Source of the DNA: an uncultured Dorea sp.
GTDB lineage: Bacteria > Bacillota > Clostridia > Lachnospirales > Lachnospiraceae
Assembly: GCA_910578495.1 (NCBI GenBank)
Contig: CAJTRE010000014.1
Location: 1-62,079 of the forward strand
Direction: 5' to 3'
Length of the DNA: 62,079 nt
The position numbers and the translations under genes were made by a program. Positions 1 to 8,544 of the stretch are shown here, piece after piece. Numbering within the stretch: position 1 is the stretch's first letter; every line of letters begins with the position of its first letter. The notes under the pieces were generated by a model that saw nothing but the letters and a program-made list of their open reading frames with translations, searched no databases and was not told the DNA's origin.

Positions 1-285
1 ATGAGAATAATAAAAAGAAAATCGCTCAGTGACAACGTTTTTCACAACGTTTTGTGCCTTGAGCGAAGCGAAAGGAATGGATATAAATATGAAATCTATA
101 CGATTATGAAAGAACTTGCCGAGGCAGGAGTGGCGATTATCATGATTTCATCAGATTTGCCGGAGATTATAGGAATGAGCGACAGAGTTTATGTGATGTG
201 TGAAGGGCATGTGACGGGAGAATTGGGAAAAGAAGAACTTACCGAGGAAAATATTATGAAGCATGCAACGAATACAGCAAACTAA
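1..285 (+). pseudogene. C-terminal remnant of sugar ABC transporter ATPase (RbsA/MglA type), chimeric N-terminus
   Basis: From about residue 29 (KYEIY) onward the 94-residue product matches the C-terminal end of the second ATPase module of ribose/galactose-type ABC ATPases, including the segment IIMISSDLPEIIGMSDRVYVM that carries the H-loop region. The preceding 26 residues do not look like the family: Walker A, the signature motif and Walker B are all absent. The join lies near base 82, so the gene was probably truncated by a rearrangement. The reading frame is open at the left edge, so its true start is unknown. The stop lies just before the permease start, consistent with a former ATPase-permease operon. 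An ATPase this short cannot bind ATP, so I call it a remnant. Confidence 0.6.
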
Positions 286-313
286 AGGGAAAAGGATGAC
301 AGGAGGAATCGAT

Positions 314-1264
314 ATGGAAAATACTGCTATAAAAAAGAAGAATCACATAAAAGCAGAAAAATTTATTAAAAATAATTTTGTAATTTTGGCGTTTATTATT
401 ATCTTTTTATATGGGTGTTTTGCAACACCGGTATTTTTGACAGTAGGAAATATCAAAACAGTGTTAATTACAAATTCTATTTCGGCGATCTGTGCACTCG
501 GAATGCTGATGATTATTATTACAGGCGGAATTGACTTATCTGTAGGTTCTTATGTGTGTATTTGTGTGTGTCTGTCAGCAGGTTTCATACAGGAAGGTAT
601 GGGAATGATGGCGATTGTGTTAGTAGGTGCACTTGGAATTTTATTCGGATGTATTACGGGAATTTTGGTTGCTTACGCACATGTCGCACCGTTCGTTGTG
701 ACGCTTGCGATGACCTCTGTACTAAAGGGGCTGGCATATATGTATCAGGTAGGAGAAAGCAGGAGAATAGATGGTACATTTTGGCCTGATTTTATTCAAG
801 GCTCTGTGTTGTTCATTCCGACGCCGATATTTATAATGATTGTTGTATTTCTGATTGTAATGTTTATTCTAAATAAGACCAAATTCGGACGTGGTTTATA
901 TGCAATCGGAGGAAATCAGGAGACGGCGAGACTGGCAGGAATCCATGTAAAGAGATATCTGGTGATGGTGTATGCGATTGGAGGGTTTCTGTTCAGCCTT
1001 GCAGGAATGATACTGGCAGGAAGACTGAGTATGGGAACGGCAACTGTTGGTGACGGTTATGAACTGGATGCCATTGCGGCAGTTGTAATTGGTGGAGCAT
1101 CTCTTTCGGGAGGAACAGGCGGAGCAGTGAAAACGCTGATCGGAGCTTTTCTTATGGGAATTCTGATGAATGTCATGAATCTGCTTGGAATCGCCTCCTA
1201 TCCGCAGATGGTATTCAAAGGAATCATCATTGTAGCGGCGGTACTGGCCAACCGAAATGATTAA
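314..1264 (+). CDS. Sugar ABC transporter permease, RbsC/BPD_transp_2 family
   Basis: The protein is a polytopic membrane protein of 316 residues, the usual length for RbsC-type permeases. It shows the family segment GGIDLSVGSYV in the first third, a series of hydrophobic helices, and the C-terminal cytoplasmic-loop segment AIAAVVIGGASLSGGTG. It would form the membrane channel for a monosaccharide; the sugar cannot be read from the sequence. I chose the ATG at 314 because AGGAGG lies 7 bases upstream; an upstream in-frame ATG at 263 has no such site and lies within the ATPase remnant. The permease looks intact although its ATPase upstream is truncated, and no binding-protein gene is visible here. 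Confidence 0.9.
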   Translation: MENTAIKKKNHIKAEKFIKNNFVILAFIIIFLYGCFATPVFLTVGNIKTVLITNSISAICALGMLMIIITGGIDLSVGSYVCICVCLSAGFIQEGMGMMAIVLVGALGILFGCITGILVAYAHVAPFVVTLAMTSVLKGLAYMYQVGESRRIDGTFWPDFIQGSVLFIPTPIFIMIVVFLIVMFILNKTKFGRGLYAIGGNQETARLAGIHVKRYLVMVYAIGGFLFSLAGMILAGRLSMGTATVGDGYELDAIAAVVIGGASLSGGTGGAVKTLIGAFLMGILMNVMNLLGIASYPQMVFKGIIIVAAVLANRND

Positions 1265-1301
1265 TTAAAGGTGAAAAAGCGATTAGAAGAGGCAAAGAAG
1301 A

Positions 1302-2261
1302 ATGAACATACAATATGAAAAAGAAAAGGGGCAGCAGTTGTCCGGCATGATTTCCAATATAGAAAGATACGCATTGAATGATGGGCTGGGTGTGCGGACG
1401 ACGGTATTTCTCAAGGGATGTCATCTTCGATGTAAGTGGTGCAGTAATCCAGAGACGCAGGATCCGAGAGAAGAATTTATGTTTTTTGGAGACAATTGTA
1501 TTGGTTGCGGCGTTTGTATTTCAAATTGTCCGTATAATGCTCTTTCAGACAAGGCGGAGCCGGACTGGAAGATATGCAGGGACTGTGCAGAGAGAGAAGA
1601 GGCATTTGCATGTGTAAAGACTTGTTATGCAAGATGCCGAAAGGTGACCGGGCAAAAACGGAGTGTAGAAGAGGTAGTGGATGCTGCGAAGCGAGATATG
1701 GCATTTTATATAAAAAGCGGCGGCGGAGTAACGATTTCCGGCGGAGAACCTCTGGCACAGCCGGAGTTTCTGAGGGAATTGCTGAAACAATTGAAGGAAA
1801 ACTGGATGAATACGGCGATTGAAACCTGCGGTATGGGAAGCGTGGAGACATGTAAAGAAATAGCACCTTATGTGGATATGGTATTTTTTGATTTGAAATG
1901 TATGAATAGCAAGAAGCATAAAGAGTGGACGGGAGCAGATAATGCTAAAATCCTTGAAAATTTTCTCCTAATGTCGCAGTTGGCCAAGGAGCACTCTTTT
2001 GAATTAATTGCGCGTACGCCGGTGATACCGGGCTTTAATGACACAAAGAAAGACATTGAAGAAATAGCCGCATTTATAAAAAAAGCAGGAGCCGGAGTAA
2101 GCGGATATGAATTGCTTCCCTATCATCGTCTTGGGAGAGGAAAATACAGAAGTCTTGGGCGTGATTATGAGTTAGATGAACTTGTTCCCCCTTCGGACGA
2201 ATGGATGGAAAAATTGAGTCATACAGCGTCTGCTTATGGTATTAAATTGTGCAAATTTTAA
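1302..2261 (+). CDS. Glycyl-radical enzyme activating protein (radical SAM, PflA-like)
   Basis: The 319-residue protein carries the radical SAM cluster motif CHLRCKWC near residue 40, followed by an inserted ferredoxin-like domain with two sets of cysteines (CIGCGVCISNCP and CRDCAEREEAFACVKTC). The motif GGGVTISGGEPL follows. This arrangement is typical of activases that generate the glycyl radical on pyruvate formate-lyase-like enzymes such as glycerol dehydratase, choline lyase or isethionate lyase. Such enzymes work only without oxygen. No glycyl-radical enzyme lies in the window, so the partner is presumably outside it or lost. It starts 37 bases after the permease and may share its transcript. 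Confidence 0.9.
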   Translation: MNIQYEKEKGQQLSGMISNIERYALNDGLGVRTTVFLKGCHLRCKWCSNPETQDPREEFMFFGDNCIGCGVCISNCPYNALSDKAEPDWKICRDCAEREEAFACVKTCYARCRKVTGQKRSVEEVVDAAKRDMAFYIKSGGGVTISGGEPLAQPEFLRELLKQLKENWMNTAIETCGMGSVETCKEIAPYVDMVFFDLKCMNSKKHKEWTGADNAKILENFLLMSQLAKEHSFELIARTPVIPGFNDTKKDIEEIAAFIKKAGAGVSGYELLPYHRLGRGKYRSLGRDYELDELVPPSDEWMEKLSHTASAYGIKLCKF

Positions 2262-2317
2262 TGTTTATGGTTCTGAATGAAATGATTTGACAGCATGTAA
2301 CAGGATGAACTGTTACG

Positions 2318-2337
2318 ACAGAATAGTATTATTCTGT
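2318..2337. promoter_or_regulatory. Small perfect inverted repeat upstream of the SpoIIQ-like gene
   Basis: An 8-base perfect inverted repeat (ACAGAATA and TATTCTGT separated by GTAT) lies about 70 bases upstream of the gene at 2409. No T-run follows it, so it is not an obvious terminator. It could be an operator or a small RNA hairpin; the sequence does not decide. Confidence 0.3.
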
Positions 2338-2408
2338 ATAGAAAAATTTTATTTTTAAGAATAAGCGCGCCGCAATCTGGCAAAAATAAAGTCAGAGGTG
2401 GTGATAAA

Positions 2409-3197
2409 ATGAATCAAGAGCAGAAACGTAAACCAAAAAGAAAGAAACGCGGAGCAGCCGTCGCCGCAGTATTTTGCTTTGTAGCAGCGATTGCAATTGT
2501 CGGAACATATACATTTAAAGACTACAAAGAAACACAAAAAGAACAATTGCTCGCACAGACGAAAACTTCGGACAATACAAATGAAGCCGGACGGCAGGAA
2601 CAATCTGAAGAAACTACGACAGACATGATCGTCAACGAGGTAGAGCTTCCTGAAGAATCTCAGCTTCAAGTAGCGCAGGGTGACAGCGATGACAGTGAGG
2701 ATGATACCGCTGCACAGGAAGAAGAGGCAGAAGAAGATACGAAGAGTTCCAAGACATCAGGAACGGGAAATACAGTCAGCTTTAACAGTGGCAGCAAACT
2801 TCTTTGGCCGGTCAGTGGCAGTATACTGATGAACTACAGCATGGACAAGACGGTGTATCATTCCACACTGGATCAGTACAAATATAACCCGGCACTGATT
2901 ATATCCGGCGCTGAGGGCGATCAGGTGATTTCGGCAGCTCCGGGAACGATTAAGTCCATTGACAAAACGGCAGAGACTGGAACTACAGTCAACGTAGATT
3001 TGGGAAATGGTTATGAACTTTTCTATGGACAGTTAAAAGAAGTTCCGGTAAAGGTCGGAGATTATGTAGGGGCAAAGACAATACTCGGATATGTCAGCCA
3101 GCCGACAAAATACTATAGTGTAGAAGGTTGTAACGTTTATTTTGAAATGAGAAAAGACGGGCAGCCGGTGAATCCGATGGAGTATTTGGTAGATTAA
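2409..3197 (+). CDS. SpoIIQ-like membrane protein with degenerate M23/LytM domain
   Basis: The 262-residue protein has a basic N-terminus, one membrane helix at about residues 16-33, an acidic low-complexity linker (residues 75-115) and a C-terminal LytM/M23-like beta domain (about 130-260). The fold landmarks are present (WPVSGSI, GDQVISAAPGTI, YFEMRKDGQPVNP). The zinc ligands are not: the HxxxD motif reads NPALI and the final HxH reads NVY. It should therefore bind rather than cleave peptidoglycan, as proposed for SpoIIQ, which forms a channel with SpoIIIAH between forespore and mother cell. The start is set by AGAGGTGGTG just upstream of the ATG at 2409. No spoIID gene is adjacent. Confidence 0.75.
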   Translation: MNQEQKRKPKRKKRGAAVAAVFCFVAAIAIVGTYTFKDYKETQKEQLLAQTKTSDNTNEAGRQEQSEETTTDMIVNEVELPEESQLQVAQGDSDDSEDDTAAQEEEAEEDTKSSKTSGTGNTVSFNSGSKLLWPVSGSILMNYSMDKTVYHSTLDQYKYNPALIISGAEGDQVISAAPGTIKSIDKTAETGTTVNVDLGNGYELFYGQLKEVPVKVGDYVGAKTILGYVSQPTKYYSVEGCNVYFEMRKDGQPVNPMEYLVD

Positions 3198-3205
3198 TTT
3201 TAGGG

Positions 3206-3236
3206 CGCAGGGAGAGCAGATTTTCCCTGCGTTTTA
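3206..3236 (+). terminator. Intrinsic terminator after the SpoIIQ-like gene
   Basis: An 8-base GC-rich stem (CGCAGGGA and TCCCTGCG) is followed by TTTT, 9 bases after the stop codon of the upstream gene. Confidence 0.85.
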
Positions 3237-3307
3237 ATTATACTTTACTGGTATTTGAATATAGGGTATAGTTTTATTTGGAGAGAACAGGCAAAGGATG
3301 GAAACGA

Positions 3308-3559
3308 ATGAATTATACATATATCGTGAAATGCAGCGACGGGAGTCTTTATACTGGTTGGACAAATGATATAGAAAAGCGTATGAAAGCCCATAATGAA
3401 GGGAAAGGCGCTAAGTATACGAAAAGCCGAAGACCGGTAGAACTTATCTACTACGAGGAGTTTCAGACAAAAGAAGAGGCGATGAGCCGGGAGTATGCCA
3501 TCAAGCATATGACAAGAAAGCAGAAGGAGTTGTTGGTAAAAGAGCGGAAAAGTGATTAA
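3308..3559 (+). CDS. GIY-YIG nuclease superfamily protein (YhbQ/UPF0213-like)
   Basis: The 83-residue product is a stand-alone GIY-YIG domain: the YTYIV and YTGWT strands that give the name, then the conserved arginine in DIEKRMKAHN and glutamate and asparagine positions further on. The length fits the UPF0213/YhbQ family, whose cellular role is poorly defined. I prefer the ATG at 3308, where the conserved MNYTYIV begins; a TTG ten codons earlier is in frame but adds residues not expected in the family. It is monocistronic, with terminators on both sides. Confidence 0.85.
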   Translation: MNYTYIVKCSDGSLYTGWTNDIEKRMKAHNEGKGAKYTKSRRPVELIYYEEFQTKEEAMSREYAIKHMTRKQKELLVKERKSD

Positions 3560-3601
3560 GAAACTTTAGGTGAGCGCATAGGGGAATGTACAATATAATT
3601 C

Positions 3602-3623
3602 AAAAAAGGCTGTCTTGACAGCC
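3602..3623 (-). terminator. Intrinsic terminator of the hemolysin III family gene
   Basis: Read on the minus strand, GGCTGTC and GACAGCC form a 7-base stem with a two-base spacer, followed by six T residues. It lies just after the stop codon of the gene at 3630-4292. Confidence 0.75.
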
Positions 3624-3629
3624 TCTAAA

Positions 3630-4292
3630 TTACAACACAAATACATACATTACCACGAAGTGACATGCACTTCCTCCCATTACAAACAGGTGGAAGATTT
3701 CATGGCTTCCGAAGTATTTATGACGGTTATTAAAAATCGGAAGTTTTAATGCGTAGATGATTCCTCCTACGGTATAGATGATTCCGCCAGCCAGAAGCCA
3801 GCCAAATGCTGCCGGGGACATGGAGTTTAAAATCTGTGTGAATGCAAGTACGCAGGTCCAGCCCATGCCAATGTAAAGGACAGACGATATCCATTTTGGG
3901 CAATATACCCAGAACGCCTTTAGAAGAATTCCGACAAGGGCGATCCCCCATACGATGGATAACAGGATAATTCCAGTTCTGCCTTTTAATACGAGCAGAC
4001 AAATCGGCGTATAACTTCCGGCAATCAGTATGCTGATCATCATATGGTCGATTTTTTTAAGAATAGTGTTTATCTTCTCGGAACGGTCAAATGTATGATA
4101 GGTTGTGCTTGCTGCATAGAGCAGGATTAAACTCGCCACATAAATTGTAATAGACAAAATATAAATTCTGCTTGGCTCATGGGCCGCCTTTATCAGTAAT
4201 GGAACAGCGGCAAATATTGCCATCAGCATGCCGATAAAATGTGTAATTGCGCTTCCTGGATCTTTGATGTGTTCTTTAATTGTATCTGCCAT
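3630..4292 (-). CDS. Hemolysin III family membrane protein (PAQR/YqfA-like)
   Basis: The 220-residue protein is predicted to cross the membrane about seven times. It carries the family signatures: an N-terminal histidine in DPGSAITHFIG, the central YAASTTYHTF with its SxxxH-type residues, and the C-terminal HEIFHLFVMGGSACHF. These conserved histidine and aspartate positions form the metal site of PAQR proteins. The name hemolysin III is historical, and a membrane hydrolase or lipid-homeostasis role is more likely. A ribosome binding site (GGAG) precedes the start. It is transcribed alone towards its own terminator. Confidence 0.9.
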   Translation of the reverse strand: MADTIKEHIKDPGSAITHFIGMLMAIFAAVPLLIKAAHEPSRIYILSITIYVASLILLYAASTTYHTFDRSEKINTILKKIDHMMISILIAGSYTPICLLVLKGRTGIILLSIVWGIALVGILLKAFWVYCPKWISSVLYIGMGWTCVLAFTQILNSMSPAAFGWLLAGGIIYTVGGIIYALKLPIFNNRHKYFGSHEIFHLFVMGGSACHFVVMYVFVL

Positions 4293-4402
4293 AGCTACTC
4301 TCCTTTGATTTTAAAATAAACATATTTAATAAATGTTTAGAATATGACATGTAGTTTTTGAAACCACATATACTGTATGTTGATATTATATCCCAAAATA
4401 AT

Positions 4403-4444
4403 AAAAATGCAAGCATTATTTGAAAATTTAATGCCTGCATTTTT
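4403..4444 (-). terminator. Strong intrinsic terminator of the kinase/binding-protein operon
   Basis: On the minus strand a 16-base stem with one G-U pair (AAAAATGCAGGCATTA with its complement) is followed by a T-rich stretch, 38 bases after the stop codon of the solute-binding protein gene. Confidence 0.85.
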
Positions 4445-4482
4445 AGATTTTAATTTTATGTGTGTCGGAGAGCCGCTAATAC

Positions 4483-5823
4483 TTAGTTTCCTGTGGCTTT
4501 TGTTTTCTTAAGTGCTTCTTGCTGTAATTTATCGAACTGTGCCATACATTCGTCTACCGTAGCGCCATTTAACAGCTCTCTGACAATCAGACACGTATTG
4601 CCCCACTGTTCTACGTTCATTCCTGCATTGGAGGCAAGTACGTAGACGTTTTCGTTTATCCTGTCATTGAGCGGTTTTAATGCCGGTATGCAGTCTACTT
4701 CCACATTTTTTGAAGGGGAGATAACTTGGTTGGTTTCCGCGTATACCTGAAGTGCTTCGTCTGAAAGTATGACATTTAATACATCCAATGTATCAGCCTT
4801 ATGTTTTGCTTCTGCGCTGACGCAGTAACCGGTAATGGTGACGACAGGCATCTGTCCCCGTTTGCTTGGGAAACCTATGACCTGTAGGTCAAAATCCGGT
4901 TTTCCGTAAGCAGTTTCTGCATTTGCCGCACTCCAGTATGCCATAACAATCGGAGTTTTCTGAGCCAGAAAGTCCGGACCTTCGCCTTCGATTGCCTCAG
5001 AAGTGTAAGCAGTTTTTGCATCAATGTAGCCTTTGTCTATCAGTTCCTTTAAAAATTCAAAGCCGGGACGCATATAATCACTGTACTTCGCTTCGCCTTT
5101 GTTCAGTGCTTCTACCTCTGCCGCTGTGTTTCCTCCATTGTAAAGATCTGCGTAACCTTGGGCGAAAACAAAGGTTTCCAGCCACCATCGATTTGCACCG
5201 ATAGGAGTTTTGATTCCGTTTTCCTTAAATACTTTGCAGCACTCCAAAAATTCTTCCGGTGTATTTGGCAGTTTGAGATTATATTTGTCAAACATATCTT
5301 TATTAAGAAACAGCCCGTAAGATACGACCTCTTGAGGGATGCCGACTAGCTTGCCGTTAACGGTATTGGAGGCTTTTACAACGTCCCGCAGGTTTTTCAC
5401 ACAATCAAGCCCGGATAAATCCAGAAGTTTTCCTTCTTCTCCCAGTGTTAGTATTGTGTCCGGATTCAGCAAATAGAAATCATCCATATTATTACGTGCC
5501 CGGTCGAGTGCTACTTCGTCGTAAGTTTTTTCCTGATAATTTTCTGCCGTATAGGTTCTGTATTCTACGGTCAATCCAAGCTTTTCTTCTGCCATCAGAA
5601 TCGTGCGGTCAAATGCGGTTCTTGAAATGTTGGTGGCATTTGGTTTTGACTTTTCCATTGGGCCAAAAAGATGAACACTTTTTTTCTCTTCGGAATCGTT
5701 AGGAATAAGATTCTCATCAGCCGCAGGTACGCTTGCACAGGCGGTTAATCCAAGTGTCATTATGGCAGTCAGGATAATCGCCGGTATTTTGTTTTTGTTC
5801 TGTTTTCTGGTATTCTTTTTCAT
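4483..5823 (-). CDS. Orphan extracellular solute-binding lipoprotein (family 1)
   Basis: The 446-residue protein starts with a lipoprotein signal: basic residues, a hydrophobic stretch and a lipobox LTAC with the modified cysteine at residue 29. The rest has the layout of family 1 sugar-binding proteins, with a YGLFLNKDMFDKYNLKLP segment and a late ALQVYAETNQVISPSK segment. No permease or ATPase is next to it. Its only operon partner is the hybrid histidine kinase 41 bases upstream. I infer that it presents a ligand, possibly an oligosaccharide, to that kinase rather than serving an adjacent transporter, although it could also work with a permease encoded elsewhere. Confidence 0.85.
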   Translation of the reverse strand: MKKNTRKQNKNKIPAIILTAIMTLGLTACASVPAADENLIPNDSEEKKSVHLFGPMEKSKPNATNISRTAFDRTILMAEEKLGLTVEYRTYTAENYQEKTYDEVALDRARNNMDDFYLLNPDTILTLGEEGKLLDLSGLDCVKNLRDVVKASNTVNGKLVGIPQEVVSYGLFLNKDMFDKYNLKLPNTPEEFLECCKVFKENGIKTPIGANRWWLETFVFAQGYADLYNGGNTAAEVEALNKGEAKYSDYMRPGFEFLKELIDKGYIDAKTAYTSEAIEGEGPDFLAQKTPIVMAYWSAANAETAYGKPDFDLQVIGFPSKRGQMPVVTITGYCVSAEAKHKADTLDVLNVILSDEALQVYAETNQVISPSKNVEVDCIPALKPLNDRINENVYVLASNAGMNVEQWGNTCLIVRELLNGATVDECMAQFDKLQQEALKKTKATGN

Positions 5824-5864
5824 ATTACACTCCTTTTTTGCAGCTTACATAATTATGCTGTCCG

Positions 5865-8420
5865 TTAATGAATAAACTTTCGTATCGTCTTTTTCAGTAA
5901 TTCCATTTCAATCGGTTTCGCTACATGGGCGTTCATTCCGGCGTCTAAGGCATCTTTGACGTCTGTCGAGAAAGCATTTGCCGTCATGGCAATAATCGGA
6001 ATTTCGTTTGCATCCGGCCGTTCTAACGCTCTGATTTTCCGCGTTGCCTCGTAGCCGTTCATAACCGGCATTTGAATATCCATCAAAATGGCGTCAAAAT
6101 CGCCTGGTGCTGCATTTGTAAATCGTTCCAGAGCAAGCTGTCCGTTTTCTACAATTTCACAGGAGGCCTCTTCAATGTCTAAAAGTTCTGACAGTATTTC
6201 GGCATTAATATCATTGTCTTCAGCGGCGAGGAAATGAAGTCCGCAAAGGCAGTTTCCATCCTTTTCCAATACAGATATGGCTGTTTCATCCTGTGGGTTG
6301 GTCTGCGTTTTAAGAAAGACTTCTTTAAATGCAGATACGAAGAAAGGTTTCGCAAAAAATCCCGTATTTTCCATGGAGCCGGCTTCTTTTAGAACCTCCT
6401 CTTCATTGTAGGCCGTCAAAAACAAGATTGGAACAGAAGAGGGAAGAAGTCTGCGAAGCATACGTGCTGTTTCGACTCCATCCATTTCCGGCATCTTCCA
6501 GTCTAACAAAATGATGTCATAATTTGCAGTCTGTCCTGCGTGTTCTACCATCTGCAAGGCTTCTTTGCCGGACAGGGCAATGTCTACCTGTACATTTGTT
6601 TCCTTCATAAGCATCTGGATATTCCGGCATATATCTATATCATCATCCACTGCCAGTATCCGGGAAATACCGTTCTCTTTCCAAAACTGTGCATCGGATG
6701 TGCCGCTTGGCAGGCGCAGTTCCAAATCAATTCGAAAGAGGCTTCCCTTATCCACTTCGCTGAAAACATCAATTGTGCCGCCCATTAGCTCGACGATATT
6801 TTTCGTGATTGCCATGCCCAGTCCTGTTCCCTGGACTTTGTTTGTTGTACTGTTTTCAGCGCGGGTGAATACGTCAAATATCTTTTCCAAATATTCCGGC
6901 GTCATACCGTAACCATCGTCCTCTACTTCGATACGGATATGTTCGTACTGATTCGAGCGTTGGTCAAGTCCAATAATACGGAACCAGATATTACCGTTTT
7001 CCTGAGTATATTTTACCGCATTAGAAAGCAGATTGATCAAAATTTGATTGACTCTTGTTTCATCTCCGATTACATATTCATGCTTAATATCCGTTACAGA
7101 CACATAAAAGTTCTGTGATTTTTCTTTTGCCATAGGACGGATAATTGCATCAATGGAGGAAACCAGGTTATTAAGTGTAAATTCACCAATCGAAAGAACC
7201 ATTTTTCCGCTTTCAATTTTGGATACATCTAATACATCGTTGATCAGGCTGAGCAGATGTCGGCCGGACGCAGTGATTTTCTTTGTATATTCCCGTACTT
7301 TTACAGGATTATCTGCGTCTTTTGTAAGTAAGGCCGTAAATCCGAGAATGGCATTCATTGGGGTTCGTATATCATGTGACATATTGGAAAGGAATGTCGT
7401 CTTAGAATTACTTGCAATCTGTGCCGCATGCAGCGCTTCCGCTAATTGCATATTGTGGATTTCCCGTTCTTTTCGCAGTTTGTTGTCTTCACGCTTGCCG
7501 AAATAATACAGAATACAGCAAAGCAGGAATGTTGCCAGCATAATTACGACTACCATCAAAATATTTTTGTTTATAGTTCGTCCTTCCTGCTGAATGGCGT
7601 TAATGGGTACATAGCCGACGAAATAAAATGCTCCGTCGTTCACAGCCCACATATAGATTAAGGAGTTTTTTTTCTGTATATCATGGTAAAACATAATATC
7701 TTCCCCGGAACTGATACTTTTGGAAACGGAGGTCTGCAGCGTGTCCTCAAGAATACTGTTTGCCCGATAGAAATCGTTGAGATTCAAGTGCCCGGCATTC
7801 CGCTCTCCGACTCCTGTAGGCTTTAATACAAGGCGTTGACTTTTTGTATCCATAATATAAAGCATTGCACTGTTATTGTAAAATCCTTCCGGCAGTGCCT
7901 CTTCAAAAGTATCGAAAGTATATTCAATATAGAGTGTGGCGATTTCTTTTCCGTTTTTTAAAACAGGACATTTTATGGTGTATGCCCACGTTCCCATATT
8001 GTTGAGATAAGACTGGGAAAGCGGCAGATTATTTACTTTTTTTCCAAAGGAAAAGTCTAAGTCTTTTTCTGAAAATGTTTCTCCTGTGTTGGAAATACCT
8101 TCGGTTTCTCCGGAAAGTATAATCGACAATTTGGCTATTGTCTGATTGCTTTCGTAAGAACGGATAAATTGATCGGAATCATCGGAAGAAGCAATTTCCT
8201 GCGCAATCAGCATTTGATATTCTGTTTCCTTAACTAAGATAGATTCAACCGTATTTTTGATCAGATCAAGGCTGTCGCTCAGGTTGTGAACCGCTGAGGT
8301 AAACATTTCCGAAGATATCTTTTGGGTAACAGAAAATACTACTATTCCTAAAATGCAAAATACTAATATGATAAAAAGAAACAAAGTGTTTCTGGGATTT
8401 CTTTTTTGTTTTTCCTCCAT
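5865..8420 (-). CDS. Hybrid sensor histidine kinase with two receiver domains
   Basis: The 851-residue protein has a membrane helix at about 11-30, an extracellular sensor region (about 35-280, probably dCache-like), a second helix near 288-310, a HisKA domain with the phosphorylated histidine H349 in SHDIRTP, a HATPase domain (GTGLGMAI), and two receiver domains with aspartates D640 (LLDWKMP) and D781 (LMDIQMP). The second receiver ends with the MTANAF and AKPIE motifs. There is no output DNA-binding domain and no HPt domain in the protein, so the final target is not visible. The downstream binding-protein gene in the same operon suggests sensing of a small solute outside the cell. Confidence 0.92.
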   Translation of the reverse strand: MEEKQKRNPRNTLFLFIILVFCILGIVVFSVTQKISSEMFTSAVHNLSDSLDLIKNTVESILVKETEYQMLIAQEIASSDDSDQFIRSYESNQTIAKLSIILSGETEGISNTGETFSEKDLDFSFGKKVNNLPLSQSYLNNMGTWAYTIKCPVLKNGKEIATLYIEYTFDTFEEALPEGFYNNSAMLYIMDTKSQRLVLKPTGVGERNAGHLNLNDFYRANSILEDTLQTSVSKSISSGEDIMFYHDIQKKNSLIYMWAVNDGAFYFVGYVPINAIQQEGRTINKNILMVVVIMLATFLLCCILYYFGKREDNKLRKEREIHNMQLAEALHAAQIASNSKTTFLSNMSHDIRTPMNAILGFTALLTKDADNPVKVREYTKKITASGRHLLSLINDVLDVSKIESGKMVLSIGEFTLNNLVSSIDAIIRPMAKEKSQNFYVSVTDIKHEYVIGDETRVNQILINLLSNAVKYTQENGNIWFRIIGLDQRSNQYEHIRIEVEDDGYGMTPEYLEKIFDVFTRAENSTTNKVQGTGLGMAITKNIVELMGGTIDVFSEVDKGSLFRIDLELRLPSGTSDAQFWKENGISRILAVDDDIDICRNIQMLMKETNVQVDIALSGKEALQMVEHAGQTANYDIILLDWKMPEMDGVETARMLRRLLPSSVPILFLTAYNEEEVLKEAGSMENTGFFAKPFFVSAFKEVFLKTQTNPQDETAISVLEKDGNCLCGLHFLAAEDNDINAEILSELLDIEEASCEIVENGQLALERFTNAAPGDFDAILMDIQMPVMNGYEATRKIRALERPDANEIPIIAMTANAFSTDVKDALDAGMNAHVAKPIEMELLKKTIRKFIH

Positions 8421-8454
8421 AAGCCTTCTCCATATCTATTGTGAAAGTTTTCAA

Positions 8455-8499
8455 TGATACAATGATGTTGGGGCAAAAGTCCCCAACATCATTGTATCA
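8455..8499. repeat. Perfect 19-base inverted repeat with 7-base loop
   Basis: Bases 8455-8473 (TGATACAATGATGTTGGGG) are the exact reverse complement of 8481-8499, separated by CAAAAGT. It lies between spmA and the hybrid kinase gene. Neither side shows a T-run next to the stem, so it is not a standard terminator. It may act as a transcript barrier, an RNA-stability hairpin or a small mobile palindrome. A similar 21-base palindrome with a 7-base loop stands before metG. Confidence 0.8.
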
Positions 8500-8544
8500 C
8501 GTTTTGGGAAAATGTGAAAGAATAGGAATAAAAAACGAAGAGTT

